Source of the DNA: Woeseiaceae bacterium
GTDB lineage: Bacteria; Pseudomonadota; Gammaproteobacteria; Steroidobacterales; Woeseiaceae
Length of the DNA stretch: 64,000 nucleotides
Direction of reading: 5' to 3'
Assembly: GCA_021773075.1 (NCBI GenBank)
Contig: JAJFKT010000012.1
Coordinates: 1-64,000 of the forward strand
Part shown: piece after piece, positions 45,204 to 55,515 of the stretch
Position numbering within the stretch: the stretch's first letter is position 1
Layout: every line of letters starts with the position of its first letter
Translations under genes and position numbers: made by a program
The notes under the pieces: model-generated
Database searches by the model: none
The model's input: only the letters and a program-made list of their open reading frames with translations
What the model was told of the DNA's origin: nothing

Positions 45204-45601
45204 TGGCGACGCTTAAGCGCCGCAACTACGGGTACGTCCGCAGGCAGTAATTCTCCGGCATTCAGTAGATCGGCGGGTACCCAACGAAGTTCCTGGCCTT
45301 CTCGACCAATCGGGTCGCTGTTCCATTCGCTGACCAGAAAAAATTCGATCGTAACGATCCGATCATCGTACTCGTGTCGCAAGTTCATGAATGAGGAATA
45401 CTCGGTGATCTCGATGCCGAGCTCCTCGGCGAGTTCCCTGGATAGCGCCTGCGGTGCCGATTCGCCATCCACAATCTTGCCGCCTGGAAACTCCCACAAA
45501 CCGTGGAATGGGCCGCCACCCAAACGCTCTGCAATCAGGATTCGGCCTTTCGCATCGCAAAGAATTCCGGCGGCAACATCAAAATGATCTAATTCCTGCA
45601 A
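45200..45601 (-). CDS. mutT: 8-oxo-dGTP diphosphatase MutT
   Basis: This 133-residue Nudix hydrolase clears oxidised guanine nucleotides. The Nudix box is GGKIVDGESAPQALSRELAEELGI (about residues 39-62), with the REL-EE-G catalytic pattern intact. Upstream is the conserved FHGLWEFPG. The only workable start is TTG at 45601, with AGGG 7 nt upstream. It follows secA by 10 nt and is presumably co-transcribed with it, as in E. coli. Confidence 0.95.
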   Translation of the reverse strand: MQELDHFDVAAGILCDAKGRILIAERLGGGPFHGLWEFPGGKIVDGESAPQALSRELAEELGIEITEYSSFMNLRHEYDDRIVTIEFFLVSEWNSDPIGREGQELRWVPADLLNAGELLPADVPVVAALKRRH

Positions 45602-45611
45602 ACGAGAGACC

Positions 45612-48482
45612 CTAGACGTTCAATTTGCCGTGGCACTGCTTGAACTTCTTTCCGGATCCGCACGGGCACGGCTCGTTGCGACCCACTTTGCGGCTGTCCC
45701 GAACGAATGGCTCAACATGAGGACGCGCAGCTTGCTGACCTGCAGGCGGTTGGTTAGCTTGTTGCTGGCCACCCAGTGCACTCGCTTCGGCATGCTGGAA
45801 CTTCATCGAGTCAGCCGATTGCCTGCGCTCGGACATTTCGTTGAGATCGTCCTCGCCCTGAATCCGAATGCGCGAAAGAATGCTGATTGTATCGTGTTTG
45901 ACCTGCTCCAGCATCGTCCCGAACATTTCGAACGCTTCACGTTTGTATTCCTGTTTCGGATTTTTCTGCGCATAGGAACGCAGGCCGATACCCTGTCGCA
46001 GGTGGTCCATCCCGGCAAGATGTTCCTTCCAGTGATGGTCGAGCTGCCGCAACATGACTTGTTTCTCAACGCCACGCATCAATTCCGCGCCAATATTATC
46101 GACCTTTGTCTTATACGCCCGCGAGGCTTCTTTAATGCATAATTCTGCGATGCCTTCGGCGCTAATAGTCTTGTCGTCGCGTGCCCAGCGGCCAACGTCG
46201 GCACGTACACCGAATTCGGATTCAAGCGCTTGAGACAGGCCATCAGGGTCCCACAACTCGTCCAGACTACCTGGGGGGATGTATTGCTCAACGGTAATAG
46301 CCACCACTTCTTCCCGAATGGCAGCGACCGACTCTTCAATCTCGTCGGCATCCATTAGCTCAGCGCGCTGATGATAAACAACCTTGCGCTGGTCGTTAGC
46401 AACGTCATCGTATTCAAGCAGGTTCTTACGAATATCGAAGTTGTGCGCTTCTACCTTGCGCTGTGCCCGTTCGATCTGGCGTGAGAGCAAGCGGCTCTCA
46501 ATAGCCTCGCCTTCTTTCATTCCAGCACGTGACAGGAGTCTCTTGGTATTTTCGGGATCACCGAAAATACGCATCAGTGTATCTTCCATTGACAGGTAGA
46601 ATCTCGACGAACCCGGATCACCCTGACGTCCTGATCGACCTCTTAACTGATTGTCGATGCGGCGAGACTCATGTCGTTCAGTACCAACGATATGCAAGCC
46701 GCCCGCCTCCAGAACTTTCTCGTGACGTTGCTGCCATTCCGATTCTACTGTGGCCTTGTCCGCTTCTTCGCCGGCATTCGCGAGCGCCGCGTCCAAACTA
46801 CCGCCAAGAACGATATCGGTTCCACGGCCGGCCATGTTCGTCGCAATTGTGATCGCGCCGGGTCGTCCGGCATTTTGCACGATCTGTGCTTCGCGCTCGT
46901 GTTGTTTTGCATTCAAAACGCGATGTTTGATGTCCCGTTTTTTGAGGAAGGATGACAGCAACTCGGATGCCTCGATCGAAGTCGTACCAACCAGCACAGG
47001 CTGGCCACGCTCACTGCAATCGACGACATCCTCAATGATCGCTTCAAATTTGTCTTTCTCTGTCAGGTAGACGAGATCCGCATGATCAACGCGAATCATG
47101 TCTTTGTGCGTCGGAATAACGACAACTTCCAAACCATAAATCTGTTGAAACTCGAAAGCCTCAGTGTCGGCGGTACCGGTCATACCCGACAACTTGTTGT
47201 AGAGCCGAAAGTAGTTCTGGAAAGTGATTGAAGCAACCGTCTGATTTTCCTGCTTGATCGAAACGCCTTCTTTTGCCTCAACCGCCTGATGCAAGCCATC
47301 GCCCCAACGACGTCCGGGCATGGTGCGACCTGTGAATTCATCGACGATGACGACTTCACCATCCTTGATAATGTAATCGACGTCACGTTGGTACATTTTG
47401 TGGGCACGTAGCGCCGAATTCAGGTGATGCAGCAATTTGATGTTACCCGCGTCGTAAAGGCTCTCACCTTCAGCCAGCAGTCCTGTCTGAGCCATAAGCG
47501 CTTCAACGCGCGCATGCCCTTCCTCTGTAACGTGCGCTTGCTTCGCCTTTTCATCGACGGTGTAATCGCCGCGTTTGACGACACGGCAATGCGCTACTTT
47601 GCCTTGTAGCTCGGTCATCACCAGATCGCCGTCACCATCCTCAGCAACGCGAATAGCCTGCTCAAGACTCATTTCAGCGCCGTCCAGAATGACTTTGTTC
47701 GCCGCTATGTCGAAATTCGTCGGCTCGTCAGTTTCGTCGTGCACTTTGAGTTTCGGAATCAACTTGTTGATTTGGGCGTACAGGTCCGTGCTGGATTCGG
47801 CGGGCCCGGAAATAATCAATGGCGTTCGCGCCTCATCGATCAATATCGAATCGACTTCGTCAACAATCGCAAAATTCAATTCCCGTTGTGCTTTGTCCGC
47901 CGTCGCAAACGCAAGGTTATCTCTCAGGTAGTCGAAGCCGAGTTCGTTGTTGGTCGCGTAGGTGATATCGCACTGGTAGGCAGCTCGTTTCTCCTCCGCT
48001 GTCTGGCCACTTTTTGACACGCCAACGGTCAGGCCAAGGAATTCGTATATCGGACGCATCCAGTCCGCATCACGTTGAGCGAGATACTCGTTCACGGTAA
48101 CTATGTGAACACCGTCACCGCTGAGCGAGTTCAAATAGGCAGGTAACGTCGACATAAGCGTCTTACCTTCACCCGTCCGCATTTCGGCGATATTGCCGTC
48201 ATTCAGGACCATGCCGCCGATCAGCTGAACGTCGAAAGGCCGCATTTGCATTGTCCGAATTGAAGCCTCGCGTGCGACGGCAAATGCCTCTGGCAAGAGT
48301 AGTTGCAGAGTCTCGCCATCGGCGTAGCGTTTTTGAAACTCTGCTGTCTTTGCTTGCAGCGCACTATCACTGTGAGATTTTATGCTCTCTTCGAGGGCAT
48401 TAATCTGCTGTACTGATTTTGCGTACTGACGCACCAGCCGCTGGTTGCGGCTGCCAAATATGCGTGTCAGGAAATTGGCCAC
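45612..48482 (-). CDS. secA: Preprotein translocase motor SecA
   Basis: This 956-residue ATPase drives proteins through SecYEG. It has NBD1 with the Walker A segment RTGEGKTL (about residues 103-110), the preprotein cross-linking domain (about 225-370), NBD2 with GTDIVLGG, a helical scaffold and wing domain, and a C-terminal zinc finger [14 protein letters not shown] (last 20 residues) that binds SecB. It is longer than E. coli SecA (901), partly in the Gln/Ala-rich linker. The start is GTG at 48482 with AGGAG 8 nt upstream; a TAGAAT -10-like box lies about 45 bp before it. Confidence 0.98.
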   Translation of the reverse strand: MANFLTRIFGSRNQRLVRQYAKSVQQINALEESIKSHSDSALQAKTAEFQKRYADGETLQLLLPEAFAVAREASIRTMQMRPFDVQLIGGMVLNDGNIAEMRTGEGKTLMSTLPAYLNSLSGDGVHIVTVNEYLAQRDADWMRPIYEFLGLTVGVSKSGQTAEEKRAAYQCDITYATNNELGFDYLRDNLAFATADKAQRELNFAIVDEVDSILIDEARTPLIISGPAESSTDLYAQINKLIPKLKVHDETDEPTNFDIAANKVILDGAEMSLEQAIRVAEDGDGDLVMTELQGKVAHCRVVKRGDYTVDEKAKQAHVTEEGHARVEALMAQTGLLAEGESLYDAGNIKLLHHLNSALRAHKMYQRDVDYIIKDGEVVIVDEFTGRTMPGRRWGDGLHQAVEAKEGVSIKQENQTVASITFQNYFRLYNKLSGMTGTADTEAFEFQQIYGLEVVVIPTHKDMIRVDHADLVYLTEKDKFEAIIEDVVDCSERGQPVLVGTTSIEASELLSSFLKKRDIKHRVLNAKQHEREAQIVQNAGRPGAITIATNMAGRGTDIVLGGSLDAALANAGEEADKATVESEWQQRHEKVLEAGGLHIVGTERHESRRIDNQLRGRSGRQGDPGSSRFYLSMEDTLMRIFGDPENTKRLLSRAGMKEGEAIESRLLSRQIERAQRKVEAHNFDIRKNLLEYDDVANDQRKVVYHQRAELMDADEIEESVAAIREEVVAITVEQYIPPGSLDELWDPDGLSQALESEFGVRADVGRWARDDKTISAEGIAELCIKEASRAYKTKVDNIGAELMRGVEKQVMLRQLDHHWKEHLAGMDHLRQGIGLRSYAQKNPKQEYKREAFEMFGTMLEQVKHDTISILSRIRIQGEDDLNEMSERRQSADSMKFQHAEASALGGQQQANQPPAGQQAARPHVEPFVRDSRKVGRNEPCPCGSGKKFKQCHGKLNV

Positions 48483-48634
48483 TAAGGGCTCCTAATGGTC
48501 CGGTCCGGAAAGGCCGCTATTCTATAGGTTTTGCGGTCTGTGTAATATCTAATGTCGCGACTTATGGGTGTTTTTCGCAATCACAAGGACCGCTCCGGCC
48601 TGCGCCGAAATCAAGCTTCCGGGTTACGCTTGAA

Positions 48635-49567
48635 CTACTTGGAGGATTCGCGGATAAACTTCACCGGATTAACCCGGCTACCGTTGTGCAGCACCTCAAA
48701 GTGCAGGTTAGGGCCGGTCGCACGACCGGTTTCGCCCATGAGGGCGACAACCTGACCTTTCTTGACTTCATCCCCAACGGAGACGAGGTTTTCTGAATTG
48801 TGGGCATAGCGTGTCGAGTAGCCACTGCCGTGGTTGATTTCAACCATGATGCCGTAGCCGTAGCGATCCGCCGACCAGGTAACAACGCCATCGGCAACCG
48901 CAACAATCTCAGCGCCATTCTTGCCAGCGAAGTCGACACCTGTGTGGTTCGCCGCTTTGCCCGTGAACGGGTCCGTGCGTTTACCGAAGTAGGATGAAAT
49001 CCAGCCCGCACCGACCGGACGACCCTGTGGGTAAACGCGATCTTTGAGATTTTGATTCATCAACACACTTTCAAGTACGTTGAGCTGTGCTTCACGATCG
49101 TCCAATTGCGCACCGAGCAAGCTCATGGCGTCGAGTATTTCAGGAGTTTCTACGTTGGAACCAGCGGTCATTGGCTCTTCCGGCCCGCCAACAGCTGGAT
49201 CAGAATCGAAATCGAATTCGCCATCATCAATATCCGCCATATCCGTTAGACGTCGACCTAACGCATCCAGACGAATCATTCTCGCATTCATTTTCGCGAT
49301 ACGAATTGACAAGGCATCAAGCGTATCTTCATTTTCCTGGCGTAGAGAACCGATGCTTTCGCGTTGCTGATGCAACTGGCCCATTAGCCCTTCGAGCTCA
49401 CCGTTACTGACCCCCGAACCTGTGCGTGATGCGTGCCAGGACCCGGCCATGAAACCGCTGCTAATTATCAATCCGGCAACGACAGCGATGCTCAGACAGG
49501 CACCGACGCCTGTCAGGTTGACCTGCCGGGGTGATCCGAACCCCTTGCCAAAAATTACTACATTCAT
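48635..49567 (-). CDS. M23-family (LytM-type) peptidoglycan endopeptidase, membrane-anchored
   Basis: This 310-residue protein has an N-terminal membrane helix (about residues 20-45), a coiled coil (about 60-110) and a C-terminal Peptidase_M23 domain (about 190-305). The zinc motif is HTGVDFAG (HxxxD), with a second H in YAHNSENL and the final H of GPNLHFEV (HxH-like). All zinc ligands are present, so it is predicted to be active rather than a degenerate activator. I prefer the ATG at 49567, which matches homologous N-termini and has GGGAC upstream, over an ATG 26 codons earlier. It lies before secA and next to dciA and lpxC, a conserved arrangement. Confidence 0.88.
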   Translation of the reverse strand: MNVVIFGKGFGSPRQVNLTGVGACLSIAVVAGLIISSGFMAGSWHASRTGSGVSNGELEGLMGQLHQQRESIGSLRQENEDTLDALSIRIAKMNARMIRLDALGRRLTDMADIDDGEFDFDSDPAVGGPEEPMTAGSNVETPEILDAMSLLGAQLDDREAQLNVLESVLMNQNLKDRVYPQGRPVGAGWISSYFGKRTDPFTGKAANHTGVDFAGKNGAEIVAVADGVVTWSADRYGYGIMVEINHGSGYSTRYAHNSENLVSVGDEVKKGQVVALMGETGRATGPNLHFEVLHNGSRVNPVKFIRESSK

Positions 49568-49818
49568 ATCCTGCGTCCCGGATGCGCTACTCTTGTTCGC
49601 ATTGGTTTTGTACAAGTTGCGAAGCCACGAGCTAGTCGCCCGCATTCGCTTATTCGCGTTATTATCAACTTGCTGTCCCTGCTCACTTCGGTAGCCCCGC
49701 TGTCTTAGGAAGCCCCTTAGACCGGTGGATTTGCGCCCCCGCCTTTCGACGAGTTTGCCTTTATCGAGGCGAAACTATGCATAATGTCGGAAATCATTAC
49801 AAGGTATGGTCCCGGGAA

Positions 49819-49836
49819 CGGTGACCAACGTCACCG
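49819..49836. promoter_or_regulatory. Perfect inverted repeat between the M23 and dciA genes
   Basis: CGGTGAC-CAAC-GTCACCG is an exact 7-bp inverted repeat in the divergent intergenic region, 36 bp before the dciA start. It could be an operator or a short hairpin in the dciA leader. No binding protein can be assigned. Confidence 0.4.
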
Positions 49837-49872
49837 CAAACAGGACCAAAGCGCCAACTGCGTCACATTTTT

Positions 49873-50172
49873 ATGCCCTCCAGCAAACTCAAGAATCTTC
49901 TAAGCCCTTGTAACGAAGGGAGTTTAAGCGGCCTCGTGGGCCGAGCTCAGCGCATGGGCAAGCTTACGGACGTACTTTGCAACGCTTTGCCCGAGGCCGA
50001 CCGCAGCTCGATCGTCGCCGCGAATGTCCGGGAAGACGGGGAGTTGATCGTCATTTGCGCCTCTTCCGCCTGGGCTTCCAGGCTGCGCTACGAGACAGAT
50101 CTTTTGTTGCGGGCGGCCCGGGACGCGGGAGTATCCGCACACACCTGTCGTGTGCGCGTCAGCCAGGGCTAG
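49873..50172 (+). CDS. dciA: DUF721 protein, DciA-like helicase loader
   Basis: This 99-residue protein covers the KH-like DUF721 domain (VREDGELIVICASSAWASRLRYETDLLLRAAR), with a short basic N-terminus. DciA proteins load the replicative helicase DnaB in bacteria without DnaC. The place between the M23/secA genes and lpxC is the conserved pseudomonad location of dciA. It is short for the family (often 110-160 residues), lacking much of the usual C-terminal tail. No ribosome site is obvious. The stop is 2 nt from the convergent lpxC stop. Confidence 0.8.
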   Translation: MPSSKLKNLLSPCNEGSLSGLVGRAQRMGKLTDVLCNALPEADRSSIVAANVREDGELIVICASSAWASRLRYETDLLLRAARDAGVSAHTCRVRVSQG

Positions 50173-50174
50173 AT

Positions 50175-51083
50175 TTAGGCATAAGATGGCGTTGCGTAGG
50201 AGATTGGCGCCTTGCGCGAATCTTCAAAGGTCACCTCTTCCCATGCCGACTCATCGGCAAGCATTGCGCGAAACAATTTGTTGTTCAGATCGTGGCCCGA
50301 TTTATAGGCTCGTAATTCGCCAATTAAACTGTGACCAAGCAAGTAGGCATCACCAATAGCATCGAGAATCTTGTGAATAACAAATTCATTCGCATAGCGA
50401 AGACCATCTTCATTCAATATTCGGTAGTCATCCAGAACGATGGCATTGTCCATGCTGCCACCAAGTGTCAGATTTCGTTCTCGCAATGCTTCAACATCAC
50501 GTAGAAAACAGAAAGTACGCGCTCGGCTAACTTCCTTGAGAAATGAAGTCGATGAAAAATCAATGCTCGCTTTCTGACTAAGCTTGTTGAAAACGGGGTG
50601 ATTGAAATACACTTCAAAGTTCACTTTGAAACCATTGAATGGAACGAGTTCTGCCCACTTGTCACCATCTTCTACGCGTACGGTTTTCCTGATGCGAATG
50701 AACTTCTTCGGGGCGTTTTGCTCTTCAATGCCGGCAGACTGCAACAGGAATATGAACGGTCCTGCACTACCGTCCATGATCGGCACTTCTGGCGCTGATA
50801 AATCAACATACAGATTGTCGATGCCCAGTCCGGCCATCGCGGATAACAGGTGTTCAACCGTTGCAACTTTGACGCCATCTTTGATCAGCGTCGTACCTAG
50901 CATGGTCTCGCCTACGAGCCGAGGATCAGCTGGAATATCCACCGGCTCTTCAAGATCGACGCGGCGAAACGTAATTCCAGAATTCACGGCTGCCGGCCGT
51001 AAAGTCATGTAGACCTTTTCGCCGCTGTGCAGCCCAACGCCGGTGGCCCTGATAGTCGTTTTTAGTGTTCGTTGTCTTAGCAT
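50175..51083 (-). CDS. lpxC: UDP-3-O-acyl-N-acetylglucosamine deacetylase LpxC
   Basis: This 302-residue zinc deacetylase commits precursors to lipid A. The zinc His is in VEHLLSAM (about residue 78), with the [14 protein letters not shown] metal/catalytic motif (His about 237, Asp about 241) and the general acid His in [11 protein letters not shown] (about 264). The length matches E. coli (305). I use the ATG at 51083 (MLRQRTLK, the family N-terminus), although an upstream start in frame adds 13 residues. It lies downstream of ftsZ, the standard position (envA), with 204 bp between. Confidence 0.97.
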   Translation of the reverse strand: MLRQRTLKTTIRATGVGLHSGEKVYMTLRPAAVNSGITFRRVDLEEPVDIPADPRLVGETMLGTTLIKDGVKVATVEHLLSAMAGLGIDNLYVDLSAPEVPIMDGSAGPFIFLLQSAGIEEQNAPKKFIRIRKTVRVEDGDKWAELVPFNGFKVNFEVYFNHPVFNKLSQKASIDFSSTSFLKEVSRARTFCFLRDVEALRERNLTLGGSMDNAIVLDDYRILNEDGLRYANEFVIHKILDAIGDAYLLGHSLIGELRAYKSGHDLNNKLFRAMLADESAWEEVTFEDSRKAPISYATPSYA

Positions 51084-51204
51084 TTCGGGCGGAAGATTAT
51101 CACAAAACCTTAGCGGATCCAAAAATCCTTAGCATTTCAGCGCCTTAGCGATCAGGAGTGCGACAGAAGTCGGGCAATCTGTTTTCAGGGTCGATCAGGT
51201 AGCC

Positions 51205-51222
51205 GGCCCGGATACCCGGGCC
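51205..51222. other. GC-rich hairpin between ftsZ and lpxC
   Basis: GGCCCGG-ATAC-CCGGGCC is a perfect 7-bp stem about 65 nt past the ftsZ stop. No U-tract follows on the minus strand, so it is unlikely to be a simple terminator; it may be an RNA-processing or 3'-stabilising structure. A second hairpin, CGGCCT/AGGCCG, lies nearer ftsZ (51261-51280). The rest of this 204-bp spacer shows nothing recognisable. Confidence 0.45.
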
Positions 51223-51287
51223 AGCAAGCGGAGGTACCTGCCCCTGACGATCAGACTGCCCGGCCTCTGGTCCCAGGCCGTTTTGCT

Positions 51288-52430
51288 TCAATCAGCTTGT
51301 CGGCGCAGGAACGCCGGAATATCCAGCAATTCCTCCTGCAAACCATTGCCGTCCAAACCATCGCCAACAGCACGCTGTCTTTGCACGGTCGGTTTATCCA
51401 GAGTCTGGTAGTTCGGTTCAACCTGAGCCGCAGGTCGACGGACGATTCGCATTGGCGATTCAGCATTGCTGGCTGCGTGGCCAAGGCCTGTTGCAACGAC
51501 CGTAACGCGGATGCGATCTGTCATCTCGGGATCGATTACCGTACCGACTACGACAGTGGCATCGTCAGACGCGTATTCCTTGACCGTATTGCCGACCTCC
51601 TGGAACTCGCCAATCGAAAGATCCATGCCCGCCGTGACATTGACGAGAACACCTTTCGCTCCGGCGAGGTTGATGTCTTCGAGTAGCGGGCTGGATGCTG
51701 CCGCTTCCGCCGCTTCCCGTGCACGATCTTCACCGGACGATACGCCCGATCCCATCATCGCCATACCCATCTCAGCCATAACGGTTCTCACATCAGCGAA
51801 GTCGACATTGATAAGGCCAGGTCGCGTGATTAACTCGGCGATACCCTGTACTGCACCTTGCAGGACCTGGTTAGCCGATCGAAACGCATCAAGAAGCGTC
51901 GTTTCGCCGCCGAGCACCGCTAGCAGTTTCTCATTCGGTATGGTGATTAACGAGTCGACGTATTTACCCAATTCCGCGATACCACTTTCGGCAATCTGCA
52001 TTCGCTTGCCACCTTCCATCTGGAACGGCTTGGTAACCACGGCTACCGTCAGGATGCCAAGTTCCTTGGCAACCTGGGCAACAATCGGGGCCGCACCTGT
52101 GCCCGTACCGCCACCCATGCCGGCAGTAATAAAAAGCATGTCCGCACCTTCTATGACTTCTAGTATGCGATCGCGATCTTCCATGGCGGCCTGACGGCCA
52201 ATATCAGGATCGGCACCGGCGCCAAGTCCCTTTGTGATGTTGCAACCGATTTGCAACGAGGTCCGCACTTGCGACCCCTTGAGCGCCTGCGAGTCGGTAT
52301 TCGCACAGATGAAATCGACACCTTCGATGCCGGTTTCAACCATGTGCGAGACCGCATTGCCACCACCGCCACCGACACCGATGACCTTGATGACTGCGCT
52401 CGAACTGTGAGCATCCATTAATTCAAACAT
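51288..52430 (-). CDS. ftsZ: Cell division GTPase FtsZ
   Basis: This 380-residue tubulin homologue forms the Z-ring. The GTP-binding GVGGGGGNAV (residues 18-27) and tubulin signature GGGTGTGAAP (about 104-113) are intact, as is the NVDFADVRTVM catalytic T7 loop. The linker (about 320-365) leads to the conserved tail DIPAFLRRQ that binds FtsA, ZipA and ZapD. GGAGG lies 8 nt before the ATG. It is the last division gene of the dcw cluster. Confidence 0.99.
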   Translation of the reverse strand: MFELMDAHSSSAVIKVIGVGGGGGNAVSHMVETGIEGVDFICANTDSQALKGSQVRTSLQIGCNITKGLGAGADPDIGRQAAMEDRDRILEVIEGADMLFITAGMGGGTGTGAAPIVAQVAKELGILTVAVVTKPFQMEGGKRMQIAESGIAELGKYVDSLITIPNEKLLAVLGGETTLLDAFRSANQVLQGAVQGIAELITRPGLINVDFADVRTVMAEMGMAMMGSGVSSGEDRAREAAEAAASSPLLEDINLAGAKGVLVNVTAGMDLSIGEFQEVGNTVKEYASDDATVVVGTVIDPEMTDRIRVTVVATGLGHAASNAESPMRIVRRPAAQVEPNYQTLDKPTVQRQRAVGDGLDGNGLQEELLDIPAFLRRQAD

Positions 52431-52472
52431 TGAGTGTTCCTCCGCTTTGTAAACTTTTGTGGTTTGCTGATT

Positions 52473-53711
52473 TTAAAATTGGCCCTGGAACCACGACTTC
52501 ATGCGCTCCCAGACTTCCCCTAAGTTGCCGCCGATCGGTGTACTGCGCCGATCACGGCGTGAAATATTCTCGAATCCATACAACAACAGGCCAACGCCTG
52601 TCGCGTGAATCGGATTGCGAATGACATCCATAAGTCCATCGACATATTGCGGCGATCCAAGCCGCACAGGCATATGAAACACCTCTTCCGCCAACTCGAC
52701 CGCGCCTTCCATTTTCGCGCTGCCACCGGTAATTACGACACCGGCCGCGATCAATTCCTCAAAGCCGCTGCGACGCAATTCATCGCGAACCAGTCCAAAT
52801 AGTTCTTCGTAACGTGGCTCGACAATCTCGGCCAACGTCTGGCGCGCCAGTCTGCGCGGTGGTCGGTCTCCGACACTCGGTACTTCTATGGTTTCATCCG
52901 GATTCGCCAACTGCGATAAGGCACAGGCGTACTTGATCTTGATTTCTTCAGCGTATTGCGTCGGCGTCCGCATCGACACGGCAATATCGTTGGTTACCTG
53001 GTCGCCGGCAATAGGAATAACTGCCGTATGCTGAATCGCGCCGCCGAGAAATACGGCGATATCAGTCGTGCCTCCGCCGATGTCCACAATGCAGGAGCCG
53101 AGCTCTTTTTCGTCATCCGTCAGAACTGAATAGCTCGATGCCAGTTGTTCCAAAACGATGTCATCAACCTCAAGTCCGCAACGCTGAACGCACTTCACAA
53201 TATTTTGTGCAGCGCTCTCGGCCCCGGTGACCATATGCACCTTTGCCTCAAGGCGAACGCCGGACATACCGATGGGCTCGCGAATGCCTTCCTGATTATC
53301 GATCACAAATTCCTGCGGCAAGATGTGCAGGATTTTCTGGTCGGCGGGAATTGCCACGGCTCGCGCCGCATCAATGACCCGATCGACATCGCTGGAACTA
53401 ACTTCCGAATCGCGTATCGCCACGATGCCGTGCGAGTTGAGGCTGCGAACGTGACTACCAGCGATTCCCGTATAGACCGAATGGATGTCACAACCGGCCA
53501 TCAGTTCGGCCTCTTCGACCGCACGTTGAATTGAATGCACTGTCGACTCAATATTGACGACCACGCCCTTTTTTAGTCCGCGAGACGGGTGCGTACCGAT
53601 TCCGACAACCTCGATATTACCTTCATCGTTTACTTCGCCAACGATGGCAACTACCTTCGACGTACCGATGTCGAGTCCGACGATCAAATTCTTGTCAGGT
53701 CGTTTGGACAT
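52473..53711 (-). CDS. ftsA: Cell division protein FtsA
   Basis: This 412-residue actin-like protein tethers FtsZ to the membrane. It has VGLDIGTSKVVAIVG (phosphate 1, residues 12-26), the SHV-domain 1C insertion (about 85-165), CIVDIGGGTTDIAVF (phosphate 2) and GVVITGGSAKMEG (adenosine). The C-terminal amphipathic helix WERMKSWFQGQF is the membrane-targeting sequence. It abuts ftsQ with no gap and precedes ftsZ by 42 nt. Confidence 0.98.
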   Translation of the reverse strand: MSKRPDKNLIVGLDIGTSKVVAIVGEVNDEGNIEVVGIGTHPSRGLKKGVVVNIESTVHSIQRAVEEAELMAGCDIHSVYTGIAGSHVRSLNSHGIVAIRDSEVSSSDVDRVIDAARAVAIPADQKILHILPQEFVIDNQEGIREPIGMSGVRLEAKVHMVTGAESAAQNIVKCVQRCGLEVDDIVLEQLASSYSVLTDDEKELGSCIVDIGGGTTDIAVFLGGAIQHTAVIPIAGDQVTNDIAVSMRTPTQYAEEIKIKYACALSQLANPDETIEVPSVGDRPPRRLARQTLAEIVEPRYEELFGLVRDELRRSGFEELIAAGVVITGGSAKMEGAVELAEEVFHMPVRLGSPQYVDGLMDVIRNPIHATGVGLLLYGFENISRRDRRSTPIGGNLGEVWERMKSWFQGQF

Positions 53712-54524
53712 TCAATGTGTTCCTCTGGCGGCGAGCATTTCCTGCTCGGCCCGTTCCGGATCGCTGACCGGGGTTTGCGATCCACTTTTCCAACCAATCG
53801 TGAAACCATTGCCGTAGCGCATGTCGACGTATTCGATATCCATCGCACGACCGGTAATAATGTCGGCGACCACGTCAAGAAACAGATCAGTCCGACCTGC
53901 GACCGCCTTGCGCCCGAGCCGGACCTCGATGCCATTACCCAAAGTCATTTCCCATGAGCCACGCGCGTCCAGATGTACCCGACGCACATCCAGTCCAAGG
54001 GGTATCAATTGATCGCGTACGGCCAAATAACGTGCCGCGACCTCGGCTGAACTGCTATCAGGTCCACTCAAGCGTGGCAGTTCGGCGGGGGCATGCCGAA
54101 GATCCGTGACAAACAGCTCGCCGCGCGTATTCAGCAAACCGCTGTCACCCCAGACTGCAGCTGGAATTTGTTCCGTCACTGTGATCGAAATACGACTCGG
54201 CCACCGACGTGCAACGCGAGCCTGATCAATCCAGGGCAATGCCACTATCTGTTCTTGTATCTGGTCAATATCTGCACCGACGAACCCGGCCTCAACCTCA
54301 TCGCTGATAGCCTCTTCTATATGGAGTGCAGTCACGCGCTGAAAAGGACCGCTTATTTCGATCGACGAGATCTCCCGGTCCAGCATCGTCAGACTCAACT
54401 GGTAGGTCGCGAATACGACACCGGCAGCAAGCAACGGCCCCAGAATTCGGCTGATTCGAATTTTTGGCAACTGCACGCGCGGTGTCGTTTTCGGCTTGCG
54501 TCGATTGGCTTGCTTACGTGCCAT
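53712..54524 (-). CDS. ftsQ: Cell division protein FtsQ
   Basis: This 270-residue bitopic protein is part of the FtsQLB complex. It has a short basic cytoplasmic tail (residues 1-28), one transmembrane helix (about 29-50), a POTRA domain (about 55-125, ISSIEISGPFQRVTALHIEEAI..LPWIDQARVARRWPSRISITVTEQ) and the FtsQ beta-domain. The ATG at 54524 has GAGGTGG upstream and overlaps ddl by 11 bp. ftsL and ftsI are expected beyond murE, outside the window. Confidence 0.94.
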   Translation of the reverse strand: MARKQANRRKPKTTPRVQLPKIRISRILGPLLAAGVVFATYQLSLTMLDREISSIEISGPFQRVTALHIEEAISDEVEAGFVGADIDQIQEQIVALPWIDQARVARRWPSRISITVTEQIPAAVWGDSGLLNTRGELFVTDLRHAPAELPRLSGPDSSSAEVAARYLAVRDQLIPLGLDVRRVHLDARGSWEMTLGNGIEVRLGRKAVAGRTDLFLDVVADIITGRAMDIEYVDMRYGNGFTIGWKSGSQTPVSDPERAEQEMLAARGTH

Positions 54525-55515
54525 GTGCGGCCACCTCGACATTCGTTAAAGCATCAGCGCGGCTAATACTTGTTTCCAGAATTCGCCAGCACAGGTTTTC
54601 AAAGTCGATGCCTTCTTCGCGCGCGGCCATAGGAACCAGGCTGTGACTGGTCATGCCAGGCACGGTATTGACCTCCAGAACGAGTGGCTGACCGTCACCG
54701 CCCGTCATGAAATCAACACGGCCCCAACCGCTGCAACCGAGCTCATTGAACGCCGCAATCGCGAGCTCGGCATACAGTGACTCATCATCCTCATTCGCCG
54801 TACCAGGACAGATATACTCAGTCCGATCCGATTCGTATTTCGCGCGGTAGTCATAGAAAACGCGGGGTGTAACGATACGAATACTTGGCAGCGCTCTACC
54901 CTGCAATACCGACACAGTGAATTCGTCACCGACGATGCACTGCTCCAGCAATGCGGTGTCACCGAATTGCAAGGCTACCTCGACGGCATCGTTGAGCTCG
55001 GCACGTTCGAATATCTTCGACATGCCAACACTGGAACCCTGGCCCGATGGTTTAACAATCATTGGGAAGCCAAGCTGCTCGGCCGCGACCGATGCGTCAG
55101 CCAATGATCGGGCAATTGCGTAATCGGGCGTTGGGATTCCGGCTGCGCGGAACAGGTGTTTGCTGCGTACCTTGTCCATTGCGATGGCTGAAGCCATTAC
55201 ACCACTACCGGTGTATGGAATTTCAAGCCACTGCAGCATGCCCTGCAGTGCGCCGTCTTCGCCTCCCGGGCCATGTAAGGCGATCCAGACACGGTCGAAA
55301 CCGGCGCTGGCAAATTCGCGCATCGTATTTTCGGCGGGATCCCACGCTTCTGCATCGACTCCCTTCGACTGCAACGCCTGCAAAACAGCAGCGCCGGTAT
55401 CCAGTGAAACCTCGCGTTCACTGGAATCGCCGCCCAGCATCACAGCGACCCGGCCAAAGTCACCGACATTCGTAACAAGCTGTCGCTGTTCTAGAATCAC
55501 GGTCGGGTCAGTCAT
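54514..55515 (-). CDS. ddl: D-alanine-D-alanine ligase
   Basis: This 333-residue ATP-grasp ligase makes the D-Ala-D-Ala dipeptide for peptidoglycan. It has VAVMLGGDSSEREVSL (residues 23-38), LHGPGGEDGALQGML with the catalytic Glu/His region, VKPSGQGSSVGMSK (nucleotide) and LEVNTVPGMTSHSLVP (Mg2+ and C-terminal D-Ala site). An N-terminal extension of about 20 residues precedes the fold. It overlaps murB by ATGA. Confidence 0.97.
   Translation of the reverse strand: MTDPTVILEQRQLVTNVGDFGRVAVMLGGDSSEREVSLDTGAAVLQALQSKGVDAEAWDPAENTMREFASAGFDRVWIALHGPGGEDGALQGMLQWLEIPYTGSGVMASAIAMDKVRSKHLFRAAGIPTPDYAIARSLADASVAAEQLGFPMIVKPSGQGSSVGMSKIFERAELNDAVEVALQFGDTALLEQCIVGDEFTVSVLQGRALPSIRIVTPRVFYDYRAKYESDRTEYICPGTANEDDESLYAELAIAAFNELGCSGWGRVDFMTGGDGQPLVLEVNTVPGMTSHSLVPMAAREEGIDFENLCWRILETSISRADALTNVEVAAHGT

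Noticed and set aside
48552..48755. Plus-strand open frame of 67 codons between secA and the M23 gene
   Set aside because: It runs antisense into the M23 gene's conserved 3' end and has no ribosome site or recognisable features.
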